64,000 nt of DNA from Propionibacterium sp. (GTDB lineage Bacteria; Actinomycetota; Actinomycetes; Propionibacteriales; Propionibacteriaceae), in the NCBI GenBank assembly GCA_012517405.1, contig JAAYVB010000025.1:62001-126000 (forward strand), read 5' to 3'. Shown piece by piece: positions 26,824 through 36,130 of the stretch. The notes under the pieces were generated by a model. It did not search any database, was not told the origin of the DNA, and saw only the letters and a list, made by a program, of their open reading frames with translations. Numbering within the stretch: position 1 is the first letter of the stretch; the number at the start of each line of letters is the position of its first letter. Both the position numbers and the translations under genes were made by a program.

Positions 26824-28029
26824 ATGGAACCCATGACAAGGAGTGATGCCGCGTTCACGGCGCGCGGTCGCGGATGGTTCAACCAGACGGAACGGTTGAA
26901 CCGGGTCGAGTGCGTCGTGTTGTTGGCCCTGCTTGCCGTCATGGTGACGTTCGACGTCATCGGGCTCGTGACCTCTGGCGCCAATCATCTCGACCATCTC
27001 GTGAGTGTCGTTTCGACGCTGACTCTTGCTGTCTATATCTGGTCACCGCTGGTGGCCACATCGCTCCTCGGTGTTACTGTCGCGCTATCTTTGACGACCG
27101 CCTACGCTTCGGCGTCAATCACAGCGGGGTCGTTGGCCGCCCTGTTGGTTCTGCGTCTTGCATCGTCGCCGCTGATCATCGCGTACTTCGGTGGTCTCTT
27201 GCTGGCGACAGCTGCTGTGACGTCGGGAATCAGCCCCAGCGTCATCGCCCCACCAGAGATGGCCGTATACCTGCTCATCGCGGCAGTGGCCGGCTCGATC
27301 GGTGTCGCGCTACGCACGGCGTATGTGCGCGGTCGTCGACTCGAGTACCAACTCGCCGAACGCGAAGAACACGAGCGTCAAGCGATCGTCGCCGAGCGCC
27401 GCTGGATCGCCGGCGAACTGCACGACAGCATCGCCCACCAGCTCACGATCATTTCTCTCCATACGCAGTTGCTCGACGATGACGAGATGCGCGATGCCTC
27501 GCAGGAAGCGATCCGCACAGCAGCGCGCAAGGCGCTCAGCGACCTCCGCTTCATCATCAGACTCGCAGAGGATGCGCCCGCTGGAACCGAGGTCTCCGCC
27601 GGGGACCTCAAGGCCGCCATCGACGAGGCCCGAGAAGAGTTCCGCGGCGCGGGCCATTCGGTGGTCCTCGAAGGGGATCTACACGACGAGGGTATCCCCC
27701 GTGGCGCGGAGATCGTCCTTGCACGTGTGGTCCGCGAGTCCGCGACCAACATCATCAAGTACGCGGGTCCCGGTGACGTCCGTTTTGTGCTGGATGTACA
27801 GCCTGAGGCGATCACCATGACGATCAGCAGTCCGCTCGCGACAGGATCGACGCCTCGAGTGGCCTCCTCCTCAGGCACCGGACTCAACCGGATGGCCGGG
27901 CGCGTGCTCGGCGTGAGCGGCGAGTTCTCAGCAGGCCCGGTGGGTAACGAATGGCAAGTGAGGACATATCTGCCACTCGGCTCCTTGCCGAACTCCCATG
28001 AGACCAGGGTTGCGGGCATCGGTGCCTAG
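26824..28029 (+). CDS. Sensor histidine kinase (HisKA_3 type)
   Basis: A 401-residue NarL-system kinase. The N-terminal half has about five hydrophobic helices (roughly residues 29-50, 58-74, 78-95, 103-133 and 147-163) with almost no extracellular domain, so the signal is probably sensed in or at the membrane. The H-box is ERRWIAGELHDSIAHQLTII with His200. The ATPase has RESATNIIKYAG (N box) and SSGTGLNRMAGR (G box). ATG 26824 or 26833 could be the start; neither has a good ribosome site. A lipophilic peptide such as the one encoded just upstream would suit a membrane-embedded sensor; this is inference. Confidence 0.9.
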   Translation: MEPMTRSDAAFTARGRGWFNQTERLNRVECVVLLALLAVMVTFDVIGLVTSGANHLDHLVSVVSTLTLAVYIWSPLVATSLLGVTVALSLTTAYASASITAGSLAALLVLRLASSPLIIAYFGGLLLATAAVTSGISPSVIAPPEMAVYLLIAAVAGSIGVALRTAYVRGRRLEYQLAEREEHERQAIVAERRWIAGELHDSIAHQLTIISLHTQLLDDDEMRDASQEAIRTAARKALSDLRFIIRLAEDAPAGTEVSAGDLKAAIDEAREEFRGAGHSVVLEGDLHDEGIPRGAEIVLARVVRESATNIIKYAGPGDVRFVLDVQPEAITMTISSPLATGSTPRVASSSGTGLNRMAGRVLGVSGEFSAGPVGNEWQVRTYLPLGSLPNSHETRVAGIGA

Positions 28030-28073
28030 CGGCACGACTGATGATGTCCGGTCCGAAAGGGCGGGTGAACAGC

Positions 28074-28113
28074 AAAACGACTCGCCCTCCGCCCGAAGGC
28101 AAAGGACGAGTCG
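28074..28113 (-). terminator. Intrinsic terminator of tmRNA gene
   Basis: Read on the minus strand, CGACTCG and CGAGTCG (plus an inner CCT/AGG) pair around a GC-rich loop and are followed by TTTTG. It lies about 45 bases past the tmRNA 3' end and also faces the convergent kinase gene. Confidence 0.75.
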
Positions 28114-28157
28114 GGGACTCAAACGTCGTCCGTCGTGGGTTTGAACGACGAACGTTG

Positions 28158-28526
28158 GGGTGGAGGTGGCGGGAATTGAACCCGCGTCCTGATGAGGCGC
28201 TCCAGACATTCTCCGGGTGCAGCTGACTAATCGTTCTGCTTGGCCTCTGCACTCACGTCAGCATGTTGCAGACAGGCCCAGCCTGGTTTAAGTCCCGATC
28301 AGCCCTCCAGGCTGGAGCTGATAGGCAAGCCTTCTAAATGAGGCCAGGAACCGGACGGAAGGCAGCATCCGGGCTGACCCTTCGGTCACTGCTCAGGCAG
28401 CGAGAGCGAAGTCAGTGCGCTGTACGTTGGCACTTATTGGTTCCCAAGGGACATTTACGAGTTGACCTTGGATTCTCGACCCGCTTCTCCTGGAACTACC
28501 GTCCCCAGTCGAAACCAGTCACCCCC
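28158..28526 (-). ncRNA. ssrA: tmRNA (trans-translation RNA)
   Basis: About 369 bases. The 5' end GGGGGTGACTGGTTTCGACT pairs with the 3' acceptor strand CACCTCC, and the T arm is CGGGTTCAATTCCCG, forming the tRNA-Ala-like end. The tag frame in the middle reads ANVQRTDFALAA then TGA, near 28394-28432. The discriminator A is followed by CCC rather than an encoded CCA, so CCA must be added enzymatically. tmRNA with SmpB rescues ribosomes stalled on mRNAs without stop codons and tags the product for proteolysis. smpB lies 0.9 kb upstream on the same strand. Confidence 0.95.
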
Positions 28527-28681
28527 CTGTTGAGTTGTCAGTGACTACAACAATAGCCGACCCCACCGCATTCCCCTCGGCGCACCCAGCGGCGGCCCGG
28601 AGGTTCGAGCGGCTGCCGGCCATCGCAGCCATTGGACGAGCATTCGCTGGCTGCGGCGCGTGCGACCTGAAGGTGGGAGGC

Positions 28682-29344
28682 TCAGCGGCCATCTGTGGGC
28701 AGCGGGCGGATCTTGACCGCCTTGCTCAACGGGTTCACCCAGTCCTCGCCACGAGCTGCCTTGACAGCGCCGGCGATCGTCAATCCCAGCCAGCCGAGCC
28801 ACAAGAAGGTGACCAGCCCGCCGGCTCCGACGACGCCGAAGACGATCGCCCCCGCGATGAAGACGCCCGCAGCCACCAGTTGGTAGTTGAATGCCTTCGC
28901 GGCTTCGCGGCGAAGAACAGTGCCGGGCCGCGACGAACCGTAAATGATCGCGGGGCCAATGATCCAGGTGACCAGCCCCGACAGGTGAGCCAGCATCGCG
29001 ACGCCGGAATCACTTCCGGGGATCACCGGCACACCAACGTTCGGCCGCTGGCCGGTGTATGCCCGGTACTGCTGGTTGACGGCAACCAGGGACTGCTTCA
29101 CGGGCGCCGGAATGTTCTCGATAGCCGTGTACAGCTGGCCGAGCCGCTGGGCATTCATTGCGCGGGTGAACCGGGCTTCGAAGTCCGTGGCTGAGATTCG
29201 GCCATCTCGATATGCCTGATGGAGAATGCGTTCGGCATCGCCGCGCTGAGTCTCGTTGATGGGATCGTCCGGTGTAATCTGCGGGCCCGTGGCAGAAGCG
29301 GTCGGCTCGTTGTTGTTCAGCAAGGGCCACTGGTCGTAAGTCAT
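28682..29344 (-). CDS. DUF1707/DUF4870-domain membrane protein
   Basis: A 220-residue protein. Residues about 25-80 (TQRGDAERILHQAYRDGRIS and FEARFTRAMNAQRLGQL) form the actinobacterial DUF1707/SHOCT-like helical domain. Residues about 110-200 (GVAMLAHLSGLVTWIIGP, REAAKAFNYQLV and following helices) match DUF4870, a small three-helix membrane domain. The function of both is unknown. The ATG at 29344 is preferred to one six codons upstream because the recognisable protein begins there. It separates smpB from ssrA. Confidence 0.8.
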   Translation of the reverse strand: MTYDQWPLLNNNEPTASATGPQITPDDPINETQRGDAERILHQAYRDGRISATDFEARFTRAMNAQRLGQLYTAIENIPAPVKQSLVAVNQQYRAYTGQRPNVGVPVIPGSDSGVAMLAHLSGLVTWIIGPAIIYGSSRPGTVLRREAAKAFNYQLVAAGVFIAGAIVFGVVGAGGLVTFLWLGWLGLTIAGAVKAARGEDWVNPLSKAVKIRPLPTDGR

Positions 29345-29410
29345 GATCCCACGATGACGCACGACCCAGCGATACTCCAGCAGGTGGCGCCCCCAACTGT
29401 CCCTGAAGGT

Positions 29411-29890
29411 TCAGCGGCCGTGCCGACGCCGGCGATCGGCCATTTCGCGTTCGACGTCGCGCTGCATGTCGCGGGCGGCGATGGTCTGCCGCTTGTCCCA
29501 CTCGCGCTTGCCGGTCGCCACCGCGATCTCCACCTTCGCGAAGCCATCGCTGAAGTAGATCGCCAGAGGCACCAGGGTGCGGCCGGAGTCGGAGATCTGG
29601 CGTTCCAGTTTGTGTATCTGGGCTCTGTGGAGCAGCAGCTTGCGGTTGCGCTTGGCTGCATGGTTGTGGAACGTGCCGAACTCGTACTCGGGAATGTTCG
29701 CGTTACGCAGCCAGACCTCGCCGTTGTCGATCGTGGCGAACGCGTCCGCCAGGGTCGCTCGTCCGGCGCGTAGCGACTTCACCTCGGTGCCGGTCAGCAC
29801 GATGCCTGCTTCGACGCGCTCGCCGATGTTGTAGTCGTGCAGCGCCTTCTTGTTCTGCGCGACCACCTTGCGGCCCTTCTCGCGTGGCAT
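29411..29890 (-). CDS. smpB: SsrA-binding protein SmpB
   Basis: A 159-residue SmpB. The sequence shows [21 protein letters not shown], then [41 protein letters not shown] and the basic C-terminal tail [18 protein letters not shown]. SmpB binds the tRNA-like end of tmRNA and places its tail in the empty mRNA channel of the stalled ribosome. It is part of the prfB-ftsE-ftsX-peptidase-smpB run, all on the minus strand. Confidence 0.97.
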   Translation of the reverse strand: MPREKGRKVVAQNKKALHDYNIGERVEAGIVLTGTEVKSLRAGRATLADAFATIDNGEVWLRNANIPEYEFGTFHNHAAKRNRKLLLHRAQIHKLERQISDSGRTLVPLAIYFSDGFAKVEIAVATGKREWDKRQTIAARDMQRDVEREMADRRRRHGR

Positions 29891-30011
29891 GTCTGCTCCC
29901 GTTCTGCGTGCCCAGGGACGAACCAGCCCCGTCGGGACAGCCTACCAAGCGTCCCGGCGGGGCAGGTCCGAGCTGGCCGGTACCAAGCTGCCAGGACTCA
30001 GCCGTTCAGCC

Positions 30012-31469
30012 TCACAGGTAGGGGGCCGGATTGGTGACCTGGCCGTTGATCCACACGTGGAAGTGCAGATGGCATCCGGTCGACAGCCCGGTCGTCCCGA
30101 TGTAGCCGATGACCTGTCCACGGTTCACCCATTGGCCAGGGCCGACGATGTAGCTCGAGAGGTGGTTGTATCCGGTGCTCACCTGCACGCCGTCGATCCA
30201 GCCGTGGTCGATGATGACCCGGTTGCCCCAGCCGCCACTCGACCACTCGGGGACGGTCTGACCCACCGTGCCGCTGGCCGCAGCGTAGACCGGGGTGTTG
30301 CAGCCCGCACCGATGTCGAGACCGTCGTGCAGTTCGGAGTAGCCGAGCACCGGATTGGTCCGCCAACCGAACGGAGAGGTGTAGGGGCCGTTGGCCGGGG
30401 TGTAGAGCGGGAATCCGCTGGACGACGCGGCCGCAGTCGATGAGGAGGTGTCGGCGGGCGCCGCGGCGGCCGGTGCTGCGGCGGCAGGCGCCGCGGCTGC
30501 CTGTTGAGCTGCGGCAGCGGCCTCGGCAGCCTGTTGCGCTGCCGCAGCAGCGGCGGCCTCTGCTGCTGCTTGAGCTGCGGCCGCAGCCGCGGCGGCCTCG
30601 GCGGCCTGCCGGGCGTTGCGTTCTTGGATCGCCTGCGTCACCGAATCCATCTGGGCCTGCATTGAAGCGTGGGCCGCCCTTTCGTCGGCCAGCACCTGCG
30701 CGGCGCTCGCCTCAGCGGCCTCATTGGCGGCCACCAGCTGGGAAACCTGGTTCGCAGCGCTGTCGGCTGCCTGCTCGGCGGCCTGCGTCCGGCTCAACTG
30801 CGCGGCCGCTGCTTCTCGGGCCACTCGGGCGTTGTCCTCCAGGGTCGCCAGCTGGGTCTGCGCGTTCTGGAGCTGCAACTGCAGCTGGGTAAGCCGATTC
30901 AGTTCGGTGGAGTTCGCGTTGTACAACGTGGAGGCCCACTGGACGCGCGAGCTGACGCTTCCGACATCCTCGGTATCGACGAACAGCATTCCCAGTGAGA
31001 TCAGCCCGGTGTTCTGCTGGTGTGTGGTGCGCATGTCCTGCGCAGCCTTGGACTGCTGGGCTGCCACGGCATTCTTGCCGAGCGAAACGGCCGTCTTGGC
31101 GTCCGAAAGCTCTTGTTCAGCACTCGCCAAGGCGTTGGCCTTCTGCTGGTCGACCGCATATGCCGCGTCCCGCTCGCTTTGGGCCTTGGCCAGCACGGCC
31201 TGCGCATCTGCCAGCGCCTGGCGCGAACTCACGACCTGAGCGGTGGCGGCGTCCAGAGCGGCGTGATGGTTGTCGATGTCTGTGACCGACTGCTGGAGCT
31301 GGGACTGCAGATTGGCCTGCTGGTCGTCCAGATCGTCGGCTCGAGCAGGAGCAGTGAGCGAGCCGAGACATCCGATGACGATCAATCCCGTGAGCATCCG
31401 CCACAGCCAAGGTCTGCGACCGGAAAGAGTCGATGGAGTTCGGGCAGTCCGGGCAGAACCTTGAGTCAC
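30012..31469 (-). CDS. Secreted M23-family murein hydrolase with coiled coil (EnvC/FtsX-partner type)
   Basis: A 485-residue exported protein. A signal peptide (residues about 22-44, ending APARA) is followed by a long coiled coil (about 45-285), an Ala/Gln/Pro-rich linker (about 288-345), and a C-terminal LytM/M23 domain (about 355-485). The zinc-site HDGLDIGA and the HLHFHV motif are both present, so the peptidase looks active. It sits directly downstream of ftsX; the architecture matches EnvC-like hydrolases or activators controlled by FtsEX during septum splitting. GTG at 31469 is the first start and has only a weak ribosome site. Confidence 0.9.
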   Translation of the reverse strand: MTQGSARTARTPSTLSGRRPWLWRMLTGLIVIGCLGSLTAPARADDLDDQQANLQSQLQQSVTDIDNHHAALDAATAQVVSSRQALADAQAVLAKAQSERDAAYAVDQQKANALASAEQELSDAKTAVSLGKNAVAAQQSKAAQDMRTTHQQNTGLISLGMLFVDTEDVGSVSSRVQWASTLYNANSTELNRLTQLQLQLQNAQTQLATLEDNARVAREAAAAQLSRTQAAEQAADSAANQVSQLVAANEAAEASAAQVLADERAAHASMQAQMDSVTQAIQERNARQAAEAAAAAAAAQAAAEAAAAAAAQQAAEAAAAAQQAAAAPAAAAPAAAAPADTSSSTAAASSSGFPLYTPANGPYTSPFGWRTNPVLGYSELHDGLDIGAGCNTPVYAAASGTVGQTVPEWSSGGWGNRVIIDHGWIDGVQVSTGYNHLSSYIVGPGQWVNRGQVIGYIGTTGLSTGCHLHFHVWINGQVTNPAPYL

Positions 31470-31502
31470 GACACTCAGCCCCCTGTCTGTACGTCCCGCA
31501 TG

Positions 31503-32417
31503 TCAGACGCGGAGATACCTCCGCGTTGTGATCAACGTAGGGACGATAGACAGAACAACTGCGACGACCGCAACCAGGCCGACCGCCATCCAGGCGTCGG
31601 TCCACGTAATCCAAGGTAAAGCCTGGATAGAGACTTTAGCGTTGCGTTCGATGAGGAACTCATATGAACCCAGCAGCGCGGCGGCCGACAGAATCGTGCT
31701 GACGACGCCCGCGAAAAGCGCCTCCAGGACGAACGGCAGCATGATGTAGATGTTGGACGCGCCGACCAACCGCATGATGCCGATCTCGCGGCGACGAGTG
31801 AAGGCGGACATCCGGATGGTGTTGCCGATCTGCAGCATGGCTGCCGCGAGCAACAGCACCGCCATGCCCATGGTGCCCCACTTCAGCCCGTTCAGCACCG
31901 AGAAGATGGGGTCGAGTACCTCGTGCAGATCGAGGACATTCTGAACGCCCGGCAGGCTGGACGCCTCGGCGACCACCCCCTGATAGTTCTGCGGATCGAC
32001 CAGTTTCACGCGGAAGGAATCCTGCATCTGCTCGATCGTCAGACTGTCCAGCAGTGGCGAGTCGGCATAGGTGTTCCGGTAGTCCTGGTAGGCGTCTTCC
32101 TTCGACTCGTAGAAGACCTCGAGGACGTCAGGGTTCTGCTCCAACCGGGTGCGGATGTAGTCACGTTGAACGTCGGTGGTGTCTTGGCCGGGTTCGCAGT
32201 TGCCGGACTGGCTGGTGCCCGCCGAGTCCTTGGTGCACAAGAAGACCGAGATCTCGATCTTGTCGTACCAGCGGCCCTTGACCCGGTCGACCTCCTGAAA
32301 GGTCATCACCGATAGACCGAAGAGCGTCAGGGAGACGGTCATGGTCACGATGACCGCGACCGTCATGGACGCATTGCGCTTGAGGCCCGACCACGTCTCA
32401 CGGAAGGTATGTCGCAT
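31503..32417 (-). CDS. ftsX: Cell division protein FtsX
   Basis: A 304-residue permease-like protein with TM1 at about 18-40, an extracellular loop (about 45-175) that contacts peptidoglycan hydrolases, and three further TM segments (about 180-202, 226-255 and 275-300). The family feature FTRRREIGIMRLVGASNIYI marks the cytoplasmic coupling segment after TM2. Together with FtsE it transmits ATP hydrolysis to the outside to activate cell-wall hydrolases. The ftsE gene is 33 bases upstream and the M23 peptidase gene 33 bases downstream. Confidence 0.96.
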   Translation of the reverse strand: MRHTFRETWSGLKRNASMTVAVIVTMTVSLTLFGLSVMTFQEVDRVKGRWYDKIEISVFLCTKDSAGTSQSGNCEPGQDTTDVQRDYIRTRLEQNPDVLEVFYESKEDAYQDYRNTYADSPLLDSLTIEQMQDSFRVKLVDPQNYQGVVAEASSLPGVQNVLDLHEVLDPIFSVLNGLKWGTMGMAVLLLAAAMLQIGNTIRMSAFTRRREIGIMRLVGASNIYIMLPFVLEALFAGVVSTILSAAALLGSYEFLIERNAKVSIQALPWITWTDAWMAVGLVAVVAVVLSIVPTLITTRRYLRV

Positions 32418-32450
32418 ATTTCAGTGCTCTCCTAGCAGAGGTCCGGCCGC

Positions 32451-33137
32451 TCACGCGGTGCCGTAGACGCCCCGGACCTGATCACGGACCAGATTTCCCT
32501 GATCGAGTTCGAGGACTCGTTTGCGCATCTGGTCGACGATGGTCTGGTCGTGGGTGGCCATGATGACGGTGGTGTCGCGCTTGTTGATGCGATCCAGCAG
32601 CTTCATGATGCCGACGCTGGTCTGCGGGTCGAGATTGCCGGTGGGCTCGTCGGCGATGAGGATCTTCGGCCGGTTCACGATGGCACGCGCGATCGCGACG
32701 CGCTGCTGCTCGCCGCCCGACAGTTCCTCGGGCTGGCGGTCTTCCTTTCCTGACAACCCGACCAGGTCAATGGTCTCAGGCACGATCTGGCGGATCTGGG
32801 AGGTCGGACGGCCGAGCACCTGCAGACCGAAGGCCACGTTCTCATAGACCGTCTTGCCGGGCAGCAGCCGGAAGTCCTGGAAGACGGTGCCGATCTGGCG
32901 CCGCAGCGCCGGGACCTTCCACTGGTGCAGATGCCCGAGGTCCTTGCCGAGGACGAAGATCTTTCCGGACGTGGGCCGGTACTCACGCAGGATCAGGCGC
33001 AGGAATGTCGACTTGCCAGAACCCGAGGTACCGACGAGAAAGACGAACTCCCCCTTGTCGATCTGCAGGTTGATGTGCCGTAGCGCAGGCTTGGTCTGGC
33101 CTGAGTAGGTCTTCGAGACATCCTCGAATGTGATCAC
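32451..33137 (-). CDS. ftsE: Cell division ATP-binding protein FtsE
   Basis: A 228-residue ABC ATPase. Walker A is GTSGSGKST (36-44), the signature [15 protein letters not shown] near 139, Walker [13 protein letters not shown], and the H-loop in [10 protein letters not shown]. It dimerises on the FtsX cytoplasmic face. A likely promoter for the operon lies 94-121 bases upstream. Confidence 0.96.
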   Translation of the reverse strand: MITFEDVSKTYSGQTKPALRHINLQIDKGEFVFLVGTSGSGKSTFLRLILREYRPTSGKIFVLGKDLGHLHQWKVPALRRQIGTVFQDFRLLPGKTVYENVAFGLQVLGRPTSQIRQIVPETIDLVGLSGKEDRQPEELSGGEQQRVAIARAIVNRPKILIADEPTGNLDPQTSVGIMKLLDRINKRDTTVIMATHDQTIVDQMRKRVLELDQGNLVRDQVRGVYGTA

Positions 33138-33204
33138 GTGACCGTCCTGTTCGTCGCTTCCAACCTGCGAGGCACTTCCCCGGGCGGGATCATGGACAGA
33201 TTTC

Positions 33205-33258
33205 CTGAGAAACTCTCAGTCCACGTCACGAGTGTAAACGGTTCTCGCGAGCGAGCAA
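33205..33258 (-). promoter_or_regulatory. Promoter of the ftsEX operon with a 5'-leader hairpin
   Basis: On the minus strand TTGCTC (33253-33258) is separated by 16 bases from TACACT (33231-33236). Downstream, CTGAGA and TCTCAG (33205-33219) form a short hairpin in the leader RNA. This would separate ftsEX transcription from prfB. Confidence 0.5.
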
Positions 33259-33295
33259 CTCGCCACGCGGGACCGCACCAGGCCGGCTCCGATGA

Positions 33296-34402
33296 TCAAG
33301 CCGCGTCGTCGCGCTGACGCCAGCGGATGCCGGCGTCGATGAACGCATCGATATCACCGTCGAAGACCGCGTCGGTATTGCCCGTTTCGTAGTTCGTGCG
33401 CAGGTCCTTGACCATCTGGTAGGGATGCAGCACATAGCTGCGCATCTGTGAGCCCCAGGAATTGCCCGCTGACTTCAGCGCGTTCATCTCGGCTTCGCGA
33501 TCTTGGCGCGCCTTCTCGAGCAGCCGGGCCTGCAGGACGCGCAGCGCGGCGGCCTTGTTCTGAATCTGGCTCTTCTCGTTCTGGCAGCTGACTACCAGGC
33601 CGGTCGGCAGGTGGGTGATGCGAACTGCCGAATCGGTCGTGTTGACGGACTGGCCGCCGGGACCCGAACTGCGGAAGACATCGACCCGGATGTCGGTCTC
33701 CGGCACGTCGATATGGTCGGTCTCCTCCACGACCGGAAGCACCTCGACACCGGCGAAGCTGGTCTGTCGGCGTCCCTGGTTGTCGAAGGGACTGATCCGC
33801 ACCAGGCGGTGGGTACCCTGCTCGACCGACAGCGTTCCGTAGGCATAGGGGGACTTGACGGTGAACGTGGCCGACTTGATGCCTGCCTCTTCGGCGTAGC
33901 TGACGTCGTAGACCTCGATGGGGTAGCCGTGACGTTCGGCCCAGCGCTCGTACATGCGGAGCAGCATCGCCGCGAAGTCGGCCGCGTCCACCCCACCTGC
34001 CTCGGAACGGATGGTAACCAGCGCATCGCGTTCGTCGTACTCTCCGCCCAGCAGAGTACGGACCTCAAGCGCCTCGATCTCGCCTTTCAGGACGCTGACT
34101 TCGTGTTCTGCTTCGGCCGCACTGTCGCGATCGCCTTCTTCGGCGGCCAGTTCGAGCAGCACCTGGACATCGTCCAGTCGTTGGCGCAGATCCTCGACGC
34201 GCTCGACTTCAGATTGCAGCCGCGAGAGCCGACTGGTCACCCGCTGCGCATTGGCTTGGTCGTTCCACAGGTCCGGCGCTGCGGATTCTTCCTCCAGCTT
34301 CGCGATCTCGACCTTCTTTGAATCGGGGTCGACAACGACCTCGATCGAGGTCAATGATCGGTCGAGTTCATGAATGATGTCGGGGAGATCTGCAACGGCC
34401 AC
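33296..34402 (-). CDS. prfB: Peptide chain release factor 2
   Basis: A 368-residue RF2. The tripeptide anticodon SPF lies at 204-206, which recognises UGA and UAA, and the catalytic GGQ at 249-251 triggers peptide release. The N-terminal helical domain (1-115) is complete. The reading frame is continuous from ATG at 34402, so the programmed +1 frameshift of the E. coli type is absent. It heads the run toward ftsE. Confidence 0.97.
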   Translation of the reverse strand: MAVADLPDIIHELDRSLTSIEVVVDPDSKKVEIAKLEEESAAPDLWNDQANAQRVTSRLSRLQSEVERVEDLRQRLDDVQVLLELAAEEGDRDSAAEAEHEVSVLKGEIEALEVRTLLGGEYDERDALVTIRSEAGGVDAADFAAMLLRMYERWAERHGYPIEVYDVSYAEEAGIKSATFTVKSPYAYGTLSVEQGTHRLVRISPFDNQGRRQTSFAGVEVLPVVEETDHIDVPETDIRVDVFRSSGPGGQSVNTTDSAVRITHLPTGLVVSCQNEKSQIQNKAAALRVLQARLLEKARQDREAEMNALKSAGNSWGSQMRSYVLHPYQMVKDLRTNYETGNTDAVFDGDIDAFIDAGIRWRQRDDAA

Positions 34403-34506
34403 AAACCGGAAGTCTACCGTCTGGCATCACAGCCAACCAGCGCTCGACCTGGGCGGCATCGGTCGCGTGCGAGAATGGACGACGAATCCGTGTAAGGGAG
34501 TTGGCC

Positions 34507-34977
34507 GTGGGTGAGATCAAGAACCAGTTGCGCGAGGACCTGATTGCTGCCATGAAGCAGCGGGACGACTTCGCCAAATCGACGATCCGGATGGCGTTGG
34601 CGGCCATCCAGTACGCAGAGGTCGCCGGTGATGAGGCTCGCGAGCTGAGCGACGCCGAGGAGATCTCGGTGATCACCAAAGAACGGCGCAGCCGAGCCGA
34701 GTCCGCCCAGACCTACGCCGAGGCCGGCCGACCCGAACTGGCGGAGAAAGAGTCCGCCGAGGCCGACTTCCTGGATCGCTATCTGCCGAAGGCGCTCAGC
34801 ACCGACGAACTTGTCGCGATCGTAGACGCTCAGATGACCGCCACTGAGGCCGAGCTGGGAGCCAAGCCGACCATGCGCCAGATGGGTGCGATCGTCAAGG
34901 CAGTCAACGCGAAAGTGGCCGGACGAGCCGACGGCAAGACGGTCGCGGGCCTGGTCAAGGCCCGCATCAATAGCTGA
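34507..34977 (+). CDS. GatB/YqeY domain-containing protein
   Basis: A 156-residue YqeY-like protein resembling the tail domain of the amidotransferase subunit GatB that contacts tRNA. It opens MGEIKNQLREDLIAAMKQRD with VITKERRSRAESA in the middle and KPTMRQMGAIVKAVNAKVAG near the end. The stand-alone YqeY function is unresolved. GTG at 34507 has AAGGGAG at 34494-34500 at normal spacing; the TTG at 34501 abuts that site. It is divergent from prfB. Confidence 0.9.
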   Translation: MGEIKNQLREDLIAAMKQRDDFAKSTIRMALAAIQYAEVAGDEARELSDAEEISVITKERRSRAESAQTYAEAGRPELAEKESAEADFLDRYLPKALSTDELVAIVDAQMTATEAELGAKPTMRQMGAIVKAVNAKVAGRADGKTVAGLVKARINS

Positions 34978-34995
34978 GTCGGCGGGGCCGGCGCA

Positions 34996-35259
34996 ATGGG
35001 TTGGGGCCGAGTCTTCGACCGGCGCCATACTGTCTCCGGCGTCGGTCGGGGTGAGCAACGCCGTCGCTATGACGAACGAAAATCGAAACGCATCCCGGAG
35101 CACGGGCTGCGGCTCGTGGTGATCGACAAAGCCGCCTTCGTGGTTGTTTCGAAGCGCATCGTGCGCGATCCCGCCAGGGATTGCGACGTGATCCGGGAGT
35201 ATCTGCGCAAAAACGAGGATCCGACCATTCCTTCGCGACGAGGCAGGGGCCCAAGCTGA
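34996..35259 (+). CDS. Possible small basic hypothetical protein
   Basis: An 87-codon frame 18 bases after the YqeY gene. The product is arginine-rich with a central LRLVVIDKAAFVVVSKRIV stretch. Third-position GC is only moderately high and the ribosome site is weak, so it may be non-coding. No family was recognised. If it is not a gene, the 34978-35296 stretch has no other content that I can see. Confidence 0.25.
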   Translation: MGWGRVFDRRHTVSGVGRGEQRRRYDERKSKRIPEHGLRLVVIDKAAFVVVSKRIVRDPARDCDVIREYLRKNEDPTIPSRRGRGPS

Positions 35260-35296
35260 ACGCAGGCTCGGCGATCGCGATGTGGGTCTTGCGAAG

Positions 35297-35370
35297 TGGG
35301 CGCAGTCGGACTCGAACCAACGACCTGCTGCTTGTAAGGCAGCTGCTCTAACCAACTGAGCTATGCGCCC
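35297..35370 (-). tRNA. tRNA-Val (anticodon UAC)
   Basis: The minus strand folds as a standard cloverleaf: acceptor GGGCGCA/TGCGCCC, D arm GCTC-AGTTGGTTA-GAGC, anticodon stem GCTGC/GCAGC with loop CTTACAA (anticodon TAC), variable loop AGGTC, and T arm GTTGG-TTCGAGT-CCGAC. The discriminator is A and CCA is not encoded. Confidence 0.95.
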
Positions 35371-35461
35371 GCAGGCTAGATAGTAGCCGATCCGGGCGGC
35401 GCTTCAGTATTGCGGGTCCGGTCGCCTGCCACTGAGCCCAGATCAGCATCACGGCATACGA

Positions 35462-35503
35462 AAGGCGTCCGTCATCCCCTCGCTTCAGGGAGACGGACGC
35501 CTT
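35462..35503 (-). terminator. Hairpin terminator downstream of hsp20
   Basis: AAGGCGTCCGTC and GACGGACGCCTT form a 12-base stem around an 18-base loop, followed on the minus strand by TTT. It lies 44 bases after the hsp20 stop. Confidence 0.75.
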
Positions 35504-35546
35504 GTCGTCGTGTCTGGCCGACCTCAGTTTGTGGATCGGCTCAGGC

Positions 35547-36011
35547 TCAGTTCTGAATCGGCTCGGGCTCGGCGGCCGACTCGACCTCGACAGGAACCTT
35601 GCCCTTGTTGACCTTCACCTTGCGAGGCTTGGCTTCCTCGGCCACCGGGATCTTCAGGGTCAAGACGCCGTCGGCGTAATCAGCAGTGATCTCCCCGACG
35701 TTCAGGCCCTGGCCCAAGGTGAGCTGGCGAGCATACGAACCGTAGCTGCGCTCACGGCTAACCCAGCGATGATTCTCATCGTCGGAGTGAATCTCCTCCT
35801 GCTCGCGCTCTGCGCGGACGCTCAGCGTCCGGTCGTCAACATCAATGTCGATGCTGTCGGGATCAACACCGGGCAGGTCGATCTTGACGACGAACTCATC
35901 GCCATCGCGGTAAAGATCCATCGGCATGGTGCGTGCCTCAGTGGCGGCAGTGCGCGCGAGCTGAGTAAAAACGCGATCCATATCGCGGAAAGGATTGTAA
36001 ACAGTGCTCAC
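35547..36011 (-). CDS. Hsp20-family small heat shock protein
   Basis: A 154-residue alpha-crystallin-type chaperone that holds unfolding proteins in large oligomers. The N-terminal FRDMDRVF is typical, the crystallin domain spans about 28-125 (MDLYRDGDEFVVKIDLPGVD through YADGVLTLKIPV), and the IPV motif is part of the oligomer contact. GTG at 36011 follows AAGGAGTAATC. HAIR sequences about 80-150 bases upstream indicate repression by HspR, the actinobacterial heat-shock repressor. Confidence 0.95.
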   Translation of the reverse strand: MSTVYNPFRDMDRVFTQLARTAATEARTMPMDLYRDGDEFVVKIDLPGVDPDSIDIDVDDRTLSVRAEREQEEIHSDDENHRWVSRERSYGSYARQLTLGQGLNVGEITADYADGVLTLKIPVAEEAKPRKVKVNKGKVPVEVESAAEPEPIQN

Positions 36012-36091
36012 GATTACTCCTTGTGTCTTCAGGGCGCCTGCATGACGCCCACGTAGATCACAACAGGACCGCTGCGGCAGCTATTCCCGAA

Positions 36092-36110
36092 TTGAGTCGA
36101 CCAGACTCAA
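36092..36110 (-). promoter_or_regulatory. HAIR element (HspR operator) 1
   Basis: TTGAGT-CGACCAG-ACTCAA matches the core of the HAIR consensus CTTGAGT-N7-ACTCAAG exactly apart from the outermost base pair. It lies upstream of hsp20, supporting HspR control. Confidence 0.85.
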
Positions 36111-36130
36111 CTTTTTTGGTAAGTCAATCC

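Noticed and set aside
30420..30620. DNA repeat array in the M23 gene
   Set aside because: The GC-rich repetitive stretch is only the codon repetition of the Ala/Gln/Pro linker, in frame and uninterrupted.
33296..34402. Programmed frameshift in prfB
   Set aside because: The frame is continuous from start to stop, with no internal UGA and CUU slippery site near codon 25.
34414..35355. 313-codon minus-strand frame over the YqeY gene and tRNA
   Set aside because: It crosses the tRNA-Val gene and the well-supported YqeY gene and has no recognisable product.
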